From NCBI RefSeq assembly GCF_029948125.1, contig NZ_JASAMB010000001.1, forward strand, positions 434,001 through 498,000: DNA of 64,000 bases, written 5' to 3'. Source of the DNA: Catellatospora sp. KI3. GTDB lineage: Bacteria > Actinomycetota > Actinomycetes > Mycobacteriales > Micromonosporaceae. The position numbers were made by a program, and so were the translations under genes. Position 1 is the first letter of the stretch, and each line of letters opens with the position of its first letter. The notes beneath the pieces are model-generated. The model searched no databases and was not told the origin of the DNA. It saw only the letters and a list, made by a program, of their open reading frames with translations. Below are positions 25,601 through 33,672 of this stretch, in pieces.

Positions 25601-28600
25601 TCAGCGCATGCGGCCCAGGGCGGCACGCAGGCGGGCCATGTCGCGGCGCCGCCGCTCGTAAGTGATCGCGAGCGCCAGCAGCACCGCCCCGCCGACCGCG
25701 ATCGGCACCCAGCTCGGCGCCAGCCGGACCACCAGCACCAACTCGTGCGCGGCCAGGATCAGCAGCACGCCGCCGCCGAGCACCACCGGCGCCTGCCAGC
25801 GGCGCAGCGACCCGAAGACCACCACGGCCAGCGCGCCCGCGCCCAGCAGCAGCCGCCGGGTGACCGACTCGCCGGTCAGCGCCCCGGCCAGGCTCGGCAG
25901 CAGCGCCGCCACCAGCGCCGGTCCGGCGAACAGCCAGCTCGACAGGTCCGGGCGGGTCCGGGCCGCGTACAGGCCGACGGCGAGTGCCAGCAGCGCCACC
26001 GGCAGCGTGTACGCCTCCAGCGTGCCCACGCCCGCCGCGTCCAGCAGCAGGCACCAGGCGACCGCCTCGCCCACCGCCGCCAGGGCCGCGCGCGGCACCC
26101 GCTGGGCGGCCGGTGCCGCCAGCACGGTCAGCCCGACGGCCACGCCCCACAGCGCCAGCACCGCCGCGCTCGGGCGCACCGCACCCTGGCACAGCGTCAG
26201 CGCCACCAGCGCCGCCGAGTGCGCCGCCGCCTCGACCGCGACCCGCTGGCCGCGCACCCGGGGCAGGTACGCCAGGGCGAGCAGGACCGCCGCCACGGCG
26301 AGCACCAGGTAGCCGGTCACCTCGGTGGACAGGTCGGCGGCACGGCCCACGGCGTACGCGAGCAGCACCTTCGCGGTCGCACCGGCCAGCCACGCCACGG
26401 TGCGGATCGGGGCGGTGCGGCCGCCGAAGGCGGCCACCCCGAGCGCGACGGTCAGCACCGCCAGCGCCGCGATGGTGGACCACTGCCGGGGCAGCGCCCC
26501 GGCCAGCCCGAGCAGCGCGAACAGCACGCCGTACGCGGTCGCGGTGGCGGTCAGCGGGCCGAGGCGGCGCAGCGAGACCGCGACCAGCGCCGCGACGCCG
26601 AGCAGCAGCTGCAGCGCCGCGATGGCCGGCCACGGGGCGGGCCAGGCGGCCAGCGCCGCGAACACCGCGACCATGCCGACCAGGCCGCCGAGGATCAGGC
26701 CGTACCGGCGGCCGGCGCGGTCGAACCAGGCGGCCGCCGCCGGGGCGTACAGGGCCAGGGCGAGCACCGAACTCCAGGTCACCGGCTCCAGCAGGGCGGG
26801 GCTGAGCCCGGCGCCGGTCGGGGTGCCGGTCCAGATCGCGTCGAACCAGCCCAGCGGGGCCACGAATATCGCGTGCAGGGCCGTACGGCACTGCGCCAGG
26901 CCGAGCAGGAACACCGCCGCCGGGACCCAGCGCACCCACGACTGCCGCGCCAGCAGCCAGATCGCGGACAGCGCCAGCGCGCAGAGCGCGGTGTAGACCT
27001 CGGCGGGCTCGGCGTCGGGCAGCCCGAACGGCAGCGCCCACAGCGCCCCGACCAGCCCGCCCACCACGGCGTACGTACGCAGCGACCGCAGCAGGTACAC
27101 CCACAGCGGGCTGAGCAGCGCGGCGACCAGCATCGCCCGGTGTCCGACCAGGTCACTCGCCCCGGCGGCGACCACGGTGGCGTGCACCGCGGGCGGGACC
27201 AGGGCGATCGCGATCGCCGCGCCCACCCCGCCGACCACCGCCGACGCCTGCGGCAGCAACCGCAGCGCCGCCGCGGACAGCGCGCCGAGCAGGACCATGC
27301 CGACCAGCGCCACCGCCGAGAGCAGCGGCGAGCCGCCGCCCGCCAGCAGCGCGTGCGCCCCCAGCAGCAACGCGACCACGCCCCAGGCGAACGCGCCCGG
27401 CCCGGTCGGCCGCCACGGAACAGCGGCGGCGGGCGGCAGCGGGCCGCTGGGCACGGTGCCGCCGCCGAGCAGCGCGGCCCCGGCGGGCGTACTGAACCCG
27501 GTCAGCATGATCCGCTCGCCGGTGCCGACCTCGTGCTCGCGGGCAGACGGCGCAGTCCACTGCGTGGCCGCGCCCGCCCCTGCGGCCTCGGCGGCCTGGG
27601 CGGACCGGACGTCCCCGGTGACCTGAGTGACCTGAGTGGCCTGGGCGTCCCCGACGGCCTGGGTGGCCGACGCGTCGGGCGGCCCGGTCTCCTCAGCGAC
27701 CGGCTGCACGGTGTCGGCAGGCGCCGGTGCGGCTGGAGGCGTCGAGGCGGATCCCGTGCTGCCGGTCCGGGTGATCGGCGCCGATGCGAGCAGGCCCGCG
27801 CCGGCGACCTGCGGACGGGCCAGCAGTGCCAGCAGGACGGCGGCCGAAGCCGCGACCAGGTCGGCGGTGACAGCGGTCCACGGGGTCAGCGCGGGGTGGC
27901 CCGGCAGAGCCAGCGCCAGCAGCGGCAGCGCGGGGACCAGCAGCCAGCGGCGCAGGACGCCGCCGGGCTCGGCCTGCCCGGCGAGCAGCCAGCCCGCCGC
28001 CGTGACCAGCAGCAGCGACAGCGGCAGCTGCCACTCGTAGCCGGACCGGTACGCCGCCGGATGCGCGTCCCACCACGGCAGCGCGTCGCTCAACGTGGAC
28101 AGGCCGATCAGCAGGGACCAGCCGGCCGCGCACACCGCGGGCGCGCCCAGCACCAGCGCCGCGCCGGCGCGCGCCCCGGTGGCCGCGGCCGGTTCCCGCC
28201 TGGTCAGCAGGTCCTCCACCGCCAGCGCCAGCACCGCGACCACGTCGGCGGCCGCCGTCAGCACCAGCAGCCACTGCTGCGGCCACTGCACCAGCGCGGG
28301 CCGGGCCAGCGCTCCGGCCAGCGCGGCGGTGACCACGCCCGCCGCCACGGCTCGCCGGTAGGGCAGGCCGGAGGCGACCGGTGCCGCACCTGGCCGTGCC
28401 ACCGCGGGCCCGGCGGCGACGGATCCGGCAGTCGACTCGGAAGCGCGCGCGGCCGGTGCCGCGGGCCCGGCGGCGACGGATCCGGCGGCCGGCTCGGGAA
28501 TCCGCACCGCCGGAGCCGCGGGCGTGGCGGCGACCGGGTCGGGCAGCCAGAGCCAGGCCGCCAGGATGGCGACTACGACCAGCAGCACCGCCGAACCGCG

Positions 28601-29629
28601 CAGCGCCGCGCCGAGGTCCTCGGCCAGCAGCCAGCCGCCCAGGGCCAGCAGCAGCGCGACAGCCAGGGCCAGTCCGGCGGCCAGCGCGGCCAGCACCCGC
28701 CACGTCGCGGCCGCGCCGGACCCGTCCCGCCAGGTGCGCCGCAGCAGCAGGTCACCGACGGCCACGGCCGCGAAGACCAGCGTCCAGCCGTCCCCGCCGA
28801 GGTCGGTGGGCAGGAACAGCAGCGGCAGCGCGGGCTGCGCGGTGAGCAGGGCGCCGAAGCGGGTCGCGGCCGTGCCGACGATCCGGGTGTACGCGAACCC
28901 GACCGCGCTCGTCACCGCCGCCACCGTGCCGGCGTACGCGGCGCCCTCCCAGTGGTCGGCGACGCCGCCGAGGTTGACGTACCAGATGGCGTAGCCGTCG
29001 AGCAGGACCAGGAGCAGGCCGAGGGCGGCGAAGGTCTCGGCGGTTGCGGTGAGGCCGCGGCGGCGCACCAGCGGCGGCACCGCCAGCACGGCCAGGGTCA
29101 CCGTGCCCAGGATGACCGCGCGCCCGACCACGTCGAACGCGGCCCAGGCCACGGCGGTGAAGACGATCGCGGCGATGCCGAGCAGCAGCCCGCCGAGCAC
29201 GAACAGCAGGTTCTGCACCGTCTTGGTGCTGGCCTCGGGCCGTCCGCCCGGCCCGCCCGGCGCGACCGGCTGGACCGGCCACGACGGACCGCCGGTCGCG
29301 GCGGCACCGCCGGAGACCGCGGCGGGGGCGGCGACCTGGGTGCGCTGGGTCAGCACGGCGAGCCGCTCGCCGCGCTGGCGGGCGACGGCGGTGCGGACGG
29401 CCGTGGCGTGCAGCTCCCGCTGCCGGCGGGCGAGGGTCAGCTCGCCGGCCAGGCTCTCGTACGCCGTCCGCGCCTGCTCGACCTGGGGCACCAGGACGGC
29501 GATGCGCTGGTCGTACGCGATGACCTCGGCGGCGTCGCGGTCCGGCGCGCGCCCGCAGCCAGGGCACGGTCCTGCCAGCGTGGCGGAGGCTCCGCACATG
29601 GGACACGGATACGCGGACGGCTCGCTCAT
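25601..29629 (-). CDS. Giant zinc-ribbon multi-spanning membrane protein (SCO7613-like)
   Basis: 1342 residues. An N-terminal zinc ribbon (C9, C12, C22, C25: YPCPMCGASATLAGPCPGCG) is followed by a coiled-coil-prone segment (about 30-85), then roughly 35-40 hydrophobic segments in Ala/Leu/Val-rich sequence, interrupted by a proline/threonine-rich loop near residue 700. It resembles actinobacterial proteins named after the SCO7613 C-terminal domain. No catalytic motif was recognised. Two starts are possible, ATG 29629 and ATG 29641; neither has a good ribosome site. It is preceded by the 459-residue membrane protein gene on the same strand. Confidence 0.75.
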   Translation of the reverse strand: MSEPSAYPCPMCGASATLAGPCPGCGRAPDRDAAEVIAYDQRIAVLVPQVEQARTAYESLAGELTLARRQRELHATAVRTAVARQRGERLAVLTQRTQVAAPAAVSGGAAATGGPSWPVQPVAPGGPGGRPEASTKTVQNLLFVLGGLLLGIAAIVFTAVAWAAFDVVGRAVILGTVTLAVLAVPPLVRRRGLTATAETFAALGLLLVLLDGYAIWYVNLGGVADHWEGAAYAGTVAAVTSAVGFAYTRIVGTAATRFGALLTAQPALPLLFLPTDLGGDGWTLVFAAVAVGDLLLRRTWRDGSGAAATWRVLAALAAGLALAVALLLALGGWLLAEDLGAALRGSAVLLVVVAILAAWLWLPDPVAATPAAPAVRIPEPAAGSVAAGPAAPAARASESTAGSVAAGPAVARPGAAPVASGLPYRRAVAAGVVTAALAGALARPALVQWPQQWLLVLTAAADVVAVLALAVEDLLTRREPAAATGARAGAALVLGAPAVCAAGWSLLIGLSTLSDALPWWDAHPAAYRSGYEWQLPLSLLLVTAAGWLLAGQAEPGGVLRRWLLVPALPLLALALPGHPALTPWTAVTADLVAASAAVLLALLARPQVAGAGLLASAPITRTGSTGSASTPPAAPAPADTVQPVAEETGPPDASATQAVGDAQATQVTQVTGDVRSAQAAEAAGAGAATQWTAPSAREHEVGTGERIMLTGFSTPAGAALLGGGTVPSGPLPPAAAVPWRPTGPGAFAWGVVALLLGAHALLAGGGSPLLSAVALVGMVLLGALSAAALRLLPQASAVVGGVGAAIAIALVPPAVHATVVAAGASDLVGHRAMLVAALLSPLWVYLLRSLRTYAVVGGLVGALWALPFGLPDAEPAEVYTALCALALSAIWLLARQSWVRWVPAAVFLLGLAQCRTALHAIFVAPLGWFDAIWTGTPTGAGLSPALLEPVTWSSVLALALYAPAAAAWFDRAGRRYGLILGGLVGMVAVFAALAAWPAPWPAIAALQLLLGVAALVAVSLRRLGPLTATATAYGVLFALLGLAGALPRQWSTIAALAVLTVALGVAAFGGRTAPIRTVAWLAGATAKVLLAYAVGRAADLSTEVTGYLVLAVAAVLLALAYLPRVRGQRVAVEAAAHSAALVALTLCQGAVRPSAAVLALWGVAVGLTVLAAPAAQRVPRAALAAVGEAVAWCLLLDAAGVGTLEAYTLPVALLALAVGLYAARTRPDLSSWLFAGPALVAALLPSLAGALTGESVTRRLLLGAGALAVVVFGSLRRWQAPVVLGGGVLLILAAHELVLVVRLAPSWVPIAVGGAVLLALAITYERRRRDMARLRAALGRMR

Positions 29630-29664
29630 GGGGGCCAGCATGCCGTAGCGGCGCCAGTCCCGGA

Positions 29665-31044
29665 TCACCCGCTCGGGTCGGGTACCCGACGGGCGAGCGT
29701 CAGCAGCAGGGTGACTGCCGCGCCGACGGCGAACACCCAGATCGCGGTACCCGGCGACGGCCGCGCCAGCAGCCACCACCCCAGCAGGAGCCCCACCAGG
29801 ACCGCGATCGGGGCGAAGAACCGGCGCACGAACCGGCCCACCGACCGGACGGCGGGCTCGTCGCCCATGGGCTCGGCGATCCGGTCCAGCCCCCGGTTGA
29901 CCAGGGCACGCAGGCGTCGCGCCACCGGCGACGGACCGGCCAGCACCGTCCACACCGCGCCGAGCAGCAGCACCAGCAGCATGGTGCCCAGGGCGTAGAG
30001 CAGGCTGCGGATGACGGTGTCGTACACGTCGAGGGTCACCGAGCGGTCGAAGCCGCGCGCCACCGCCTGCTGCGCGACCCGGTCCCGGGCGACCTGGTTG
30101 GCCGCCAGCGCGACGCCCACCACCAGCGCGCTGAGCAGCAGCCCCATGAGCAGTCCGCGCCGGTGGTTCGGCGCCGCCCACACGGCGAGGCCCAGCAGCA
30201 GCAGCGCCGCGATCGGGATCCAGACCGCGCCCAGCTGCAGCAGCTTGACGTAGTGCTGGATGGTCGGCAGCTGCTCGATCTGCGCCACCGGGTACGGGAT
30301 GGACATGTCCGGGATGTGCGCGGCCAGGGTGAAGCCCCGGTCGACCAGGTTCTGCCGGGCCAGGGCCAGCACCGGTCCCAGGTCGAGCACCACGGTGGCG
30401 TCCTCGGCGCGTACGTAGCGGCCGTCCTGGCCGGTGAGGATGTTGGCCAGCCCCGTGTGCCCGATCCGGTTGATCTGTATCCACACCGTCGCGAACTGCG
30501 GTGAGTGGACCACGTCGGTCACGATCCGGTGCACCTGGCCGGTCAGCCAGTTGGTGATCGCGGGCGTGGCCAGGTCGATGATCGACTGTGCCCGGGGCAG
30601 CCCGACCGCGTTGGCGAGGTCGCCGGCCAGCTGCTGGATGGGCAGCCGGGCCATCACCTCGTGCGTCACCCGCTCCACCACCGCGGCCTGCACCTGCGGA
30701 TCCTCGGCCAGCGGCGCGACGGTCTGCACGTACCGGTCTGTGTCCAGCAGTTGCGCCCGCGCGAACCGGGCCAGCACGGACCCGGTCACCAGCGTCGCGG
30801 CCAGCAGCGCGAGCACGAACGCGAGCACCCAGCGCAGCCCCCGCACCGCCTGCCCACCCCGCCCGCGCCGCACCACGGTCGGCGGTACGGTCGGCGGCGC
30901 TGACCCTGGCGCGGATGAGCCGGGCAGCGGTTCGGTGACGGCGTCATGCGCCGCGGTGCCGTGCGGTGCCGCTGGGTCGACCGGTACGACCCGGGGCTCC
31001 TCGGGCTCGCCGGGTTCGGGCTGGGTCAGGACGCGGGGAGCCAT
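29665..31044 (-). CDS. Membrane protein with four or five TM segments, unknown function
   Basis: 459 residues. A proline-rich cytoplasmic N-terminus (1-65), a first membrane segment (WVLAFVLALLAATLVTGSVL), then a soluble domain of about 170 residues (TDRYVQTVAPLAEDPQVQAAV...) and three to four more segments towards the C-terminus. The extracytoplasmic domain pattern (PLAEDPQVQ, VTxxV) recurs in uncharacterised actinobacterial proteins. The ATG overlaps the stop of the upstream SHOCT gene, so the two are translationally coupled. Confidence 0.75.
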   Translation of the reverse strand: MAPRVLTQPEPGEPEEPRVVPVDPAAPHGTAAHDAVTEPLPGSSAPGSAPPTVPPTVVRRGRGGQAVRGLRWVLAFVLALLAATLVTGSVLARFARAQLLDTDRYVQTVAPLAEDPQVQAAVVERVTHEVMARLPIQQLAGDLANAVGLPRAQSIIDLATPAITNWLTGQVHRIVTDVVHSPQFATVWIQINRIGHTGLANILTGQDGRYVRAEDATVVLDLGPVLALARQNLVDRGFTLAAHIPDMSIPYPVAQIEQLPTIQHYVKLLQLGAVWIPIAALLLLGLAVWAAPNHRRGLLMGLLLSALVVGVALAANQVARDRVAQQAVARGFDRSVTLDVYDTVIRSLLYALGTMLLVLLLGAVWTVLAGPSPVARRLRALVNRGLDRIAEPMGDEPAVRSVGRFVRRFFAPIAVLVGLLLGWWLLARPSPGTAIWVFAVGAAVTLLLTLARRVPDPSG

Positions 31045-31493
31045 CACATGCCCAGCAGCCGGGACTTGGCGGCGGCGAACTCCGCCTCGGTCAGCGCGCC
31101 CGCCGCATGCAGCTCGGCCAGCTGCCTGAGCTGCTCCGACGCGACCCCGCCCGCCGCAGCCGCACCCCCTGCGGCCGCACCGCCTGCGGCCGGGTCACCG
31201 CCGACGGCCGGCGCCCCCGGCGCGGGCGGGGCGGACGCGGGCGCCGCGAACCCCGGCGTGATCGTCGCGGCCTGCTCACCCGTCCCCAGCGGCGCCGCAT
31301 GCCGCCCGGTGGCCTGCTCACTCGTGCCCTGCTCGCCCGTGGCCTGCTCGCCCGTGGCCCGCTCGCCTGTGGCCCGCTCGCCCGTGGCCTGCTCGCGGGT
31401 GGCCCGCTGCCCGGGCTGATGGGCCGCCGCCTGCTGGGCCGCCGTGTCGAGCAGTCCCGGCCGCCGCCGGGTCACCGCCGGTCGTCGCAGCAT
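31044..31493 (-). CDS. SHOCT-domain protein with pentapeptide repeats
   Basis: 149 residues. The C-terminus is a SHOCT motif (LRQLAELHAAGALTEAEFAAAKSRLLGM, last 30 residues). Residues 31-65 are seven 5-residue units of the type ATGEQ/ATGER, encoded by a 15-bp tandem repeat. The middle is Ala/Pro/Gly-rich and probably disordered. It overlaps the next gene by 1 nt and starts 1 nt after the end of the DUF6325 gene, so these form one transcript. Confidence 0.75.
   Translation of the reverse strand: MLRRPAVTRRRPGLLDTAAQQAAAHQPGQRATREQATGERATGERATGEQATGEQGTSEQATGRHAAPLGTGEQAATITPGFAAPASAPPAPGAPAVGGDPAAGGAAAGGAAAAGGVASEQLRQLAELHAAGALTEAEFAAAKSRLLGM
31299..31403 (-). repeat. 15-bp in-frame tandem repeat, seven units
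   Basis: Encodes ATREQ-ATGER-ATGER-ATGEQ-ATGEQ-GTSEQ-ATGRH. Unit length is a multiple of three, so copy-number change would keep the frame. Confidence 0.8.
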
Positions 31494-31494
31494 G

Positions 31495-31923
31495 TCAGCC
31501 TCCTCCGCTCGCCGCCTCGATCGCGTCGACGACCGGGCCGGGGATCCGTTCGGTGAACACGACCGCGCCGCCCGCCTCGGCGATCGTGGTACGCATGCTG
31601 CGCAGCCACAGGTGCTCGAAGAGCAGCACCAGCGCGGTCGCGCCCGGGGTGATCGACTCGCCGAGGTCGCGCACGTCCTGTTCGGAGATCAGCCCGTCGA
31701 GGGCCTGGATGTCGGGGTCGAGCGCCTCGAAGTCGGGGTCGCCCTCGTACTCGCCCAGCTCGTGTGCGGTGACCGCGCCGTCGGTCGACCGAGTCACCAC
31801 CACCATGTCGATCACGCGGACGATCTCCTGGTCGACCAGGCGGTGCAGCTCCGGCGCGAGCGCCCGGCCGGGCACCCGGTCCGGGAACTCGACGACGACG
31901 AACTCCAGCGGGCCCCGCTTCAT
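31495..31923 (-). CDS. DUF6325 family protein
   Basis: 142 residues, soluble. It begins GPLEFVVVEFPDR and contains LVDQEIVRVIDMVVVTRSTDG and ALVLLFEHLWLRSMR, matching the small actinobacterial family DUF6325 (related in shape to DUF1269). Function unknown; relatives sit beside SHOCT proteins, as here. GGAGGAGG lies 7 nt before the ATG. First gene of the minus-strand run and divergent from hdeD. Confidence 0.82.
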   Translation of the reverse strand: MKRGPLEFVVVEFPDRVPGRALAPELHRLVDQEIVRVIDMVVVTRSTDGAVTAHELGEYEGDPDFEALDPDIQALDGLISEQDVRDLGESITPGATALVLLFEHLWLRSMRTTIAEAGGAVVFTERIPGPVVDAIEAASGGG

Positions 31924-32019
31924 CGCCGCCTCCTCCGTCAGCCGCCGTCGCTTCCCGAGGCTACTAGTACGAATCGGGAGAAAATCTCAAATAGCGGAAG
32001 TCACGGAGAGATCGCGGGA

Positions 32020-32025
32020 TATGTT
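32020..32025 (+). promoter_or_regulatory. -10 box of the hdeD gene, leaderless layout
   Basis: TATGTT, followed by 6 nt and the ATG at 32032. Confidence 0.5.
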
Positions 32026-32031
32026 CGCAAC

Positions 32032-32634
32032 ATGGTCGACCCATACGGTGACGCGGCGCTGGAGTCCGCCGCACTGCGAGACTTCAAGCGGATGGCGCTG
32101 GTGGGCGGCCTGCTCTCCATCGCCATGGGACTGGTGCTCCTCTTCTTCCCCGAGAGCACCCTGGCGGTCATCGCCGCCCTCATCGGCGTACTGCTGATCG
32201 TCGTCGGCATCTTCCGGATCGCCGAAGCCTTCACCAGCAAGGGCGCCCGCGGCTGGCACCGCATCCTGATCGGCGTCATGGGCCTGCTGTTCATCGTGGT
32301 CGGCATCCTGTGCCTGAACCATTTGCCCGGCACCGTCAAGCTGCTGGCGCTGCTGCTCGGCCTGGCCTGGATCGTCAGCGGCATCGCCGAGATCGCGGCC
32401 GGCATCGGCCGCCGCCACGGGGGCTGGGTCCGGGTGGGCACGATCCTGATGGGCGTGCTCGGCGTGCTCGCGGGTTTGGTCGTGCTGTTCTGGCCCGAGA
32501 TCACCCTGACCGTGATCGTCTGGATCACCGGCCTGTGGCTGGTGGCGCTCGGCGTCGTCCAGCTCATCCTGGCCTTCACCGCAGGCCGCGCCGCCAGGAA
32601 CACCGGCGCCCCCGACATCCCCGGCATCGCCTGA
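32032..32634 (+). CDS. HdeD-family membrane protein
   Basis: 200 residues with six hydrophobic segments in three pairs, each pair containing the family pattern of a helix ending in GLVLLFxPE and a following VIG(V/L)LLIVVGIFRI-like helix. HdeD in E. coli is linked to acid resistance; actinobacterial homologues are uncharacterised. It is divergent from the DUF6325-SHOCT run, about 110 bp apart, suggesting a shared stress response. It is followed by palindrome copy 2. Confidence 0.85.
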   Translation: MVDPYGDAALESAALRDFKRMALVGGLLSIAMGLVLLFFPESTLAVIAALIGVLLIVVGIFRIAEAFTSKGARGWHRILIGVMGLLFIVVGILCLNHLPGTVKLLALLLGLAWIVSGIAEIAAGIGRRHGGWVRVGTILMGVLGVLAGLVVLFWPEITLTVIVWITGLWLVALGVVQLILAFTAGRAARNTGAPDIPGIA

Positions 32635-32670
32635 CCCCCCACCACACCCGCGCCGCGCTGTGCGGCGGGG

Positions 32671-32732
32671 TGCGGTTTCGGGGAAAGTGCAGGAATCTTG
32701 GGCCGGATTCGCGCGATTTCCCCGAAACTGCA
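32671..32732 (-). repeat. 62-bp dispersed palindrome, copy 2
   Basis: Same 62-bp length; one change in one arm. The asymmetric centre CCAAGATTC reads on the minus strand, so this copy is inverted relative to copies 3-5. It lies between the convergent hdeD and patatin genes. Confidence 0.9.
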
Positions 32733-32764
32733 CGAACGCCCAGGCCGCGGTGGGGCGGGTGGGG

Positions 32765-33592
32765 TCAGCGGCCGGTGGCGGCGAGGTAGTCACGGGAGGC
32801 GGCGTACGCTTCGCCGACCCGGCGGCCGATCGCGGCGGCGTCGCGGTACGCCCAGGGGCTCTCGTCGGCTCCGGCGCCGCCCGGCAGCACGTGCACCCGG
32901 ACCCGGTCCGGGACGGCGGCCAGCTCGCGGGCGAACCGGACCCGGCGCGCGATCTCCATGGAGACGCCGGTCGCCTCCCACGGCCGCTGCGGCGGCTCCA
33001 GCGGCCGCTCCAGGCGGCCCACCTGCAGCATGAACACCTCGTCGGCGCCGAGCCGGATCGCCTCGGTGATCGGGTACGACACCAGTCCGCCGTCCAGGAA
33101 GTGCTCCCCGTCGATCTCGACCGGCGGCAGCACGCCCGGCAGCGCGGCGGCGGCCAGCACGGCGGGCACGACCCGGCCCCGGTCGAACCAGTGCGCGTCG
33201 GCGCGTTCGATGTTGGCCGCGCACAGGTGCAGCGGCACGGGCAGGTCGGCGAAGGTGGTCTCGGCGCGGATGGTGCGCTCCAGCAGCCGCTGCAGCGGCG
33301 CGGGCGAGTGCAGGTGGGTGCGGGTGGCCAGGCGGCGGATCTGGCGCGGCACCGAGTCGCCGTACACCTCGCTGATCTCCGGGGTGGCCCACAGCCGCAC
33401 CAGGCGGTCGATCACCTCAGGCGCGGGGTCGGCCGCGACCATGGCCGCGTTTATCGCTCCGATGGACAGGCCGACGACCAGGTCCGGCCGGATGCCGGCG
33501 CGGAACAGCGCGCGCAGCATGCCGACCTCGACGGCGCCGAGCACCCCGCCGCCACCCAGCACGAACGCGACTGTCCCCACGTCCGCCATCAT
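32765..33592 (-). CDS. Patatin-like phospholipase
   Basis: 275 residues. GGGGVLGAVEVG oxyanion loop at 13-24, nucleophile S43 in GLSIG, and D167 in HFLDGG complete the Ser-Asp dyad of patatin lipases (RssA-like). It probably hydrolyses acyl esters of phospholipids. No ribosome site is visible before the ATG at 33592 because a 16-bp-arm hairpin begins 4 nt upstream; initiation at a later codon cannot be excluded. Confidence 0.85.
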   Translation of the reverse strand: MMADVGTVAFVLGGGGVLGAVEVGMLRALFRAGIRPDLVVGLSIGAINAAMVAADPAPEVIDRLVRLWATPEISEVYGDSVPRQIRRLATRTHLHSPAPLQRLLERTIRAETTFADLPVPLHLCAANIERADAHWFDRGRVVPAVLAAAALPGVLPPVEIDGEHFLDGGLVSYPITEAIRLGADEVFMLQVGRLERPLEPPQRPWEATGVSMEIARRVRFARELAAVPDRVRVHVLPGGAGADESPWAYRDAAAIGRRVGEAYAASRDYLAATGR

Positions 33593-33595
33593 GCA

Positions 33596-33647
33596 TGATC
33601 CTGGCGTCCTCCGAGCCGTCGGCGCAGCTCAGAGGACGCCAGGATCA
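33596..33647. terminator. Hairpin between chitinase and patatin genes
   Basis: TGATCCTGGCGTCCTC (33596-33611) pairs perfectly with 33632-33647, 20-nt loop, no T-run. It ends the chitinase transcript and also directly abuts the patatin start codon on the same strand. Confidence 0.65.
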
Positions 33648-33672
33648 CAGTGCGCGGGTCAGTGCGCTCCGG

